NCBI GenBank assembly: GCA_003645435.1
Contig: QNFD01000194.1
Location: 1 to 5,771, forward strand
Direction of reading: 5' to 3'
DNA length: 5,771 nucleotides
Source: Gammaproteobacteria bacterium
Lineage (GTDB): Bacteria; Pseudomonadota; Gammaproteobacteria; GCA-001735895
The notes below the pieces were generated by a model. That model saw only the letters and a program-made list of their open reading frames with translations, was not told the DNA's origin and searched no databases. Positions 1 to 5,771 of the stretch are shown here, piece after piece; position 1 is the first letter of the stretch, and the number at the start of each line of letters is the position of its first letter. The position numbers and the translations under genes are program-made.

Positions 1-2273
1 TCAATCAATCAGACCAGCGTAGAGGGCGCTTGCAGGAAGAGTTGCTGAGCCTGGATAGCAGTCGATACGACGCCGAAATAGAGACCCTCGAGCTCAGCGC
101 GGAAGCCAAAGGACAGGAACACGCGGCTATGCTCGAACAGGTAGACGCCAGTTCTGAAGATATTCTCAAATTGCGTGGGGCGATTGAAAATCAATCGACC
201 CAGCTTGATGAAAAGCGGCTACTGTTACAAACATTGCGCGGACGCCTGAGTTCGCTGGAAGCCTTGCAGCAACATGTACTTGCAGAAAACAGCGATGAAA
301 TTCGAAGTTGGCTGGACCGATATCAGATTAATTCCGGTAAACGCCTGACCGAAGTGCTGAAAGTGAAGGATAACTTCGAAAAGGCGGCAGAAGTGGTACT
401 CGGCCCTTTCCTCGGCGCCTATTGCGTAGCGCCCGGCCAGGCGATACCCGACGCGCTCTTGCCGAATCATAATATTGCCCTGTTTGACCGGCAGCAGAAA
501 CAGGCGCCTGGCCGCCAGGCGAGGAACTGGCCGCGTTTGATCGATGTGATTGAGTGCGATATAGATTTATCGGCCCTGTTGTCGGATGTATACCTCTGTG
601 GAAATTTGCAGGAACTAAGCCAGAGGCGGCCACAGCTCGAAGCGGGCGAAAGCCTGGTTACCGCGGAAGGATTGTGGGCGGGGTCGAACTGGGTTTTGCA
701 ACTGGGTGATGAGGATGCGCGCAGCGGCATGTTGTCACGCGAACAGGAAATATCCGGTATTCGAAAAGAACTCGAGGAAATTACGAGCCAGGCGCTGGTA
801 TTAAAGTCGCAAACCGATGGCGATCGCCAACGTCTGCAACACGGTGAACAGCAACGAGACGAGGATCAACGCGGGCTTAATCAGTTGCAACAGCAAATAT
901 CGGAAATTCGAGATCGACTCACCCAGGCCAGGGGGCGCGTGGATCAGTTACAGGGACGTCGCCGGCAGTTACAGCAGGAATTAATTGAACTGGCCGAGAT
1001 CGAAGCAAAACATAGCAATGAATTACAGGCTAACAGCATTAAGCGAAATCAGTTTTTAAGCCAGATAGAGCAAATGACTTCGGATAAATCGATCTTGCTG
1101 GAACAAAAAGTGGCCATTCAGGAAGGTTTGACCGACAGTCGAGGCGCTTTGCAGGAATGCCGGGAAAACTACCATCAACTACAAATGGATTCACAGTCGC
1201 TGCAGTCCGAACAACGTGCAACGCAATCCGATATCGAACGACTTGGCCGACAAAATGAGCAGTTTAGCGGTCGCATGAACGAACTTGGCGCTGCCATCGA
1301 GGCGGCGGCAGGACCGCTTGAGGCGATGGCAAGTTCGCTTCAGCTACTGCTCCAAAACAGGAGCGAAAATGAGCAGTCACTTACTGGATCCCAGGAAAAT
1401 GTGACCAGGCTCGATAATCAGCAACGTCAACTGGAAGCCCAGAGAAACCAGCTACAGCAAGCCACCGAGGAAGCCCGGAATCAACTCGAGACGCAGCGGA
1501 TGCTATGCCAGGAGCTCAACATTCGCTGTAAAACCATCGAAGAGCAACTACAGAAAACCGGCTTCGACTTAGAGGATTTAGCCCAGAACCTGGACCCGGC
1601 TGCCGAAACGGACGAATGGCAAAATCGACTCGAATCACTGATCCGGCGCATAGAACGCCTGGGCCCAATCAACCTGGCGGCAATCGACGAGCACAAAGAA
1701 CAGTCAGAGCGCAAGCAGTACCTGGATGCGCAGAACGATGATCTGGTAGCGGCACTGGAAACGCTGGAATCCGCCATTCGGAAAATAGACAGGGAAACCA
1801 GGGACAGGTTTAAAGAAACCTTTGATTTGGTGAATAAGCGCATAAGTGATCGTTTTCCTAAATTGTTTGGTGGCGGTGAGGCTCGTCTTGAACTCACCGA
1901 GAACGACCTGTTGAATACCGGGGTGATGATTATGGCCAGACCACCCGGTAAACGAATCACTAATTTACAGTTGTTATCGGGTGGAGAGAAAGCATTGACT
2001 GCGGTAGCATTAATATTTTCCATATTTGAACTCAATCCGTCGCCTTTTTGTATGCTGGACGAGGTTGATGCGCCACTGGATGATGCCAATGTGGGCAGAT
2101 TTTGTGCAATGGTGGAGGAAATGGCAGAACAGGTGCAATTTATTATTATTTCACACAACAAAATCACCATCGAAATGGCGATGAACCTGAACGGCGTGAC
2201 GATGCACGAACCGGGAGTATCGCGTCTGGTATCGGTAGATGTCGGTGAAGCCGTCGAGCTAGCGGAAGCCTGA
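1..2273 (+). CDS. smc: Chromosome segregation protein SMC, C-terminal part (5' end outside window)
   Basis: SMC is a cytoplasmic ABC-type ATPase that forms a V-shaped dimer and, with ScpA and ScpB, compacts and segregates the chromosome. The frame is open from the first complete codon at base 3, so the gene continues to the left; 756 residues are visible of a usual 1150-1200, so roughly 400 are missing, including the Walker A half-head. In order: the end of the first coiled-coil arm (to about 250), the hinge (about 255-750), a long Gln/Glu/Arg-rich returning coiled coil (about 750-1650), and the C-terminal head. The head shows RLGPIN (1656-1673), the ABC signature LSGGEK (1974-1991), Walker B FCMLDE (2046-2063) followed by the D-loop, and the ISHNK switch histidine (2148-2162). 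No frameshift or internal stop. A bypassed TTG at 30 is internal, not a true start. The hinge is divergent, as I expect for gammaproteobacterial SMC. The identification is secure from the head motifs. Confidence 0.97.
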   Translation, partial: NQSDQRRGRLQEELLSLDSSRYDAEIETLELSAEAKGQEHAAMLEQVDASSEDILKLRGAIENQSTQLDEKRLLLQTLRGRLSSLEALQQHVLAENSDEIRSWLDRYQINSGKRLTEVLKVKDNFEKAAEVVLGPFLGAYCVAPGQAIPDALLPNHNIALFDRQQKQAPGRQARNWPRLIDVIECDIDLSALLSDVYLCGNLQELSQRRPQLEAGESLVTAEGLWAGSNWVLQLGDEDARSGMLSREQEISGIRKELEEITSQALVLKSQTDGDRQRLQHGEQQRDEDQRGLNQLQQQISEIRDRLTQARGRVDQLQGRRRQLQQELIELAEIEAKHSNELQANSIKRNQFLSQIEQMTSDKSILLEQKVAIQEGLTDSRGALQECRENYHQLQMDSQSLQSEQRATQSDIERLGRQNEQFSGRMNELGAAIEAAAGPLEAMASSLQLLLQNRSENEQSLTGSQENVTRLDNQQRQLEAQRNQLQQATEEARNQLETQRMLCQELNIRCKTIEEQLQKTGFDLEDLAQNLDPAAETDEWQNRLESLIRRIERLGPINLAAIDEHKEQSERKQYLDAQNDDLVAALETLESAIRKIDRETRDRFKETFDLVNKRISDRFPKLFGGGEARLELTENDLLNTGVMIMARPPGKRITNLQLLSGGEKALTAVALIFSIFELNPSPFCMLDEVDAPLDDANVGRFCAMVEEMAEQVQFIIISHNKITIEMAMNLNGVTMHEPGVSRLVSVDVGEAVELAEA

Positions 2274-2308
2274 AGGTGCTAATCAACCCACAAATATCCA
2301 GGGTGCTC

Positions 2309-2312
2309 GAGG
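2309..2312 (+). promoter_or_regulatory. Shine-Dalgarno (GAGG) of zipA
   Basis: GAGG lies 8 bases before the ATG at 2321 and supports that start. The 47-base gap from smc holds no evident promoter or hairpin terminator, so zipA is probably read through from smc. Confidence 0.6.
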
Positions 2313-2320
2313 CGTAACCC

Positions 2321-5076
<2,756 letters not shown>

Positions 5077-5103
5077 TAAACTGTGGCCAGTGGAACTGTG
5101 CGC

Positions 5104-5108
5104 AGGGG
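5104..5108 (+). promoter_or_regulatory. Shine-Dalgarno (AGGGG) of the small membrane protein gene
   Basis: AGGGG sits 8 bases before the ATG at 5117. The rest of the 40-base gap after ligA shows no hairpin followed by a T-run and no well-spaced -35/-10 pair, so readthrough from ligA is possible. Confidence 0.6.
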
Positions 5109-5116
5109 TGTAAATC

Positions 5117-5452
5117 ATGAATAATGCTATTTCCGACGACGATGCGAAAAAAATTACCTACCTGGTTTATATACTGCAGGCATTATCTTTCGTGTTTGTT
5201 ATTACCGCTGTCGCCGGCATTATTATCAATTACATCAAGGAAGACGATGTTAAGGATAGCTGGCTGGAATCGCACTTTGAATGGCAAAAAAGAACCTTTT
5301 GGTACGGACTTTTGTGGACAGTTATCAGCGTGTTGTCCTTTTTGTTGTTTATTCAATGGATAGTTTTTCCAGTCGTTGCGGTCTGGTTAGTTTACCGTAT
5401 CGCGAAAGGTTGGGTTTACCTGGTTGATGGTAAGGAGTTATATAAGCAATGA
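5117..5452 (+). CDS. Small integral membrane protein, DUF4870-like, function unknown
   Basis: The 111-residue product resembles the uncharacterised DUF4870/COG3671 family of small inner-membrane proteins; I assign this from its pattern, not from a search. A short polar N-terminus (1-12) precedes a long hydrophobic segment (about 13-40). A conserved-looking polar loop follows, KEDDVKDSWLESHFEWQKRTFW (41-62 in two pieces: charged 41-47, then the W-ESHF-WQ-RTFW motif 49-62), and a second hydrophobic stretch (about 62-97) is long enough for one or two membrane passes. The tail GWVYLVDGKELY (98-109) is polar. There is no signal peptidase site and no catalytic motif. The gene starts 40 bases after ligA and its stop overlaps an in-frame upstream ATG of msrB (ATGA at 5449-5452), which suggests translational coupling. 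G+C over 5161-5400 is about 40% by hand count, lower than much of ligA, largely explained by T-rich hydrophobic codons. Confidence 0.8.
   Translation: MNNAISDDDAKKITYLVYILQALSFVFVITAVAGIIINYIKEDDVKDSWLESHFEWQKRTFWYGLLWTVISVLSFLLFIQWIVFPVVAVWLVYRIAKGWVYLVDGKELYKQ
5432..5437 (+). promoter_or_regulatory. Candidate Shine-Dalgarno (AAGGAG) for the upstream msrB start
   Basis: AAGGAG within the end of the membrane protein gene lies 11 bases before the ATG at 5449. The match is strong but the spacing is longer than usual, so use of this start is uncertain. Confidence 0.35.
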
Positions 5453-5460
5453 ATGGTTTT

Positions 5461-5470
5461 AGGGGCGAGG
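5461..5470 (+). promoter_or_regulatory. Shine-Dalgarno (AGGGGCGAGG) for the downstream msrB start
   Basis: A purine-rich stretch ending in GAGG lies 8 bases before the ATG at 5479. Its spacing is ideal, and it is the main reason for choosing 5479 as the msrB start. Confidence 0.6.
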
Positions 5471-5478
5471 CTACACAA

Positions 5479-5771
5479 ATGAATGAAGATGAACAATGGC
5501 GCGATAAGTTAACGCCGGAAGAATATTACGTTTGCCGCGACAAGGGTACGGAAGCGCCGTTTAGCGGTGAGTATAATCACAATACGCGCAGTGGCGAATA
5601 CCTGTGCAAGGGCTGCGGCGAAAGTTTGTTTCGATCGGAGACCAAATTCGATTCGGGTTCAGGTTGGCCGTCGTTTGATCGCCCCGCGTCAGACCAGGCG
5701 ATTCGTTACAAGGAAGACGGTTCTCTGGGTATGAGACGCACCGAAGTGATGTGTGATAAGTGTGGCTGCCA
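5479..5771 (+). CDS. msrB: Peptide-methionine (R)-S-oxide reductase MsrB, N-terminal part (3' end outside window)
   Basis: MsrB reduces the R epimer of methionine sulfoxide in proteins, normally recycled by thioredoxin, and repairs oxidative damage. The 97 visible residues (E. coli MsrB has 137) cover LTPEEYYVCR, KGTEAPFSGEY, two zinc-site CxxC pairs (Cys43/Cys46 and Cys92/Cys95, the same 49-residue separation as in E. coli) and FDSGSGWPSF. The catalytic cysteine (CxNSAS-type motif) would lie beyond the right edge and cannot be checked. Ser61 occupies the place of the resolving cysteine in the E. coli DSGCGWPSF motif; Cys19 and Cys97 are extra cysteines. I chose ATG 5479 for its well-spaced Shine-Dalgarno and because the family needs little sequence before LTPEEY. 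An in-frame ATG at 5449 would add ten residues and overlap the upstream stop. The product is cytoplasmic: no signal peptide is seen with either start. Confidence 0.95.
   Translation, partial: MNEDEQWRDKLTPEEYYVCRDKGTEAPFSGEYNHNTRSGEYLCKGCGESLFRSETKFDSGSGWPSFDRPASDQAIRYKEDGSLGMRRTEVMCDKCGC

Noticed and set aside
30..32. TTG at base 30 as a possible start of the SMC fragment
   Set aside because: The frame is open upstream to base 3, and the protein begins in the middle of a coiled-coil arm before the hinge, so the true start lies outside the window.
1481..2170. A 229-codon open frame on the minus strand within smc
   Set aside because: It lies antisense to the conserved SMC head, is Ser-rich with no recognisable domain, and has the composition expected from the reverse complement of Glu/Leu/Asp-rich coding sequence.
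5077..5116. Possible terminator or promoter between ligA and the membrane protein gene
   Set aside because: CTGTGGCCAG gives only a three-base-pair stem with no T-run after it, and TAAATC at 5111 has no -35 element at a workable distance.
5453..5482. A nine-codon mini-frame (MVLGARLHK) starting right after the membrane gene stop and ending across the msrB ATG
   Set aside because: The ATGA arrangement at its end is eye-catching, but it has no well-placed Shine-Dalgarno (AAGGAG is 15 bases away), no attenuator-like codon run, and such short frames arise easily by chance.

Overview
The window is a compact, single-strand stretch of chromosome, apparently from a gammaproteobacterium. It has five genes, all on the + strand: the C-terminal part of smc (cut by the left edge), zipA, ligA, a small DUF4870-like membrane protein, and the first two thirds or so of msrB (cut by the right edge). 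The lineage call rests on ZipA, which is essentially a gammaproteobacterial division protein, on the smc-zipA-ligA order known from Pseudomonas and related SMC-encoding gammaproteobacteria (enterics use MukBEF instead), and on a LigA that aligns closely with the E. coli enzyme. No genus can be named from the sequence alone.

Layout: 1-2273 encodes the SMC hinge, the returning coiled-coil arm and the C-terminal ATPase half-head. A 47-base gap leads to zipA (2321-3034), and 20 bases later ligA begins (3055-5076). These three genes act on the chromosome and the divisome: SMC compacts and segregates DNA, ZipA tethers FtsZ to the membrane, and LigA seals nicks in replication and repair. Tight spacing, common orientation and no visible terminator suggest co-transcription.

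After the tandem stop TGATAA of ligA and a 40-base gap come the membrane protein (5117-5452) and msrB. The msrB frame either overlaps the membrane gene by 4 bases (ATGA) or starts 30 bases further on behind its own Shine-Dalgarno sequence. MsrB repairs oxidised methionine; the partner protein's role is unknown, and functional linkage is only suggested by coupling.

There is no gene-free stretch above 47 bases. I saw no tRNA, rRNA, CRISPR array, insertion sequence, attachment site or convincing terminator. I found no sign of a new multi-gene system: this is mostly core chromosome. The points of interest are small: a ZipA without the usual Pro/Gln-rich linker, a ligA start without a Shine-Dalgarno beside a 9-bp repeat, two plausible msrB starts, and a MsrB lacking the usual resolving cysteine but with a candidate replacement near its N-terminus.
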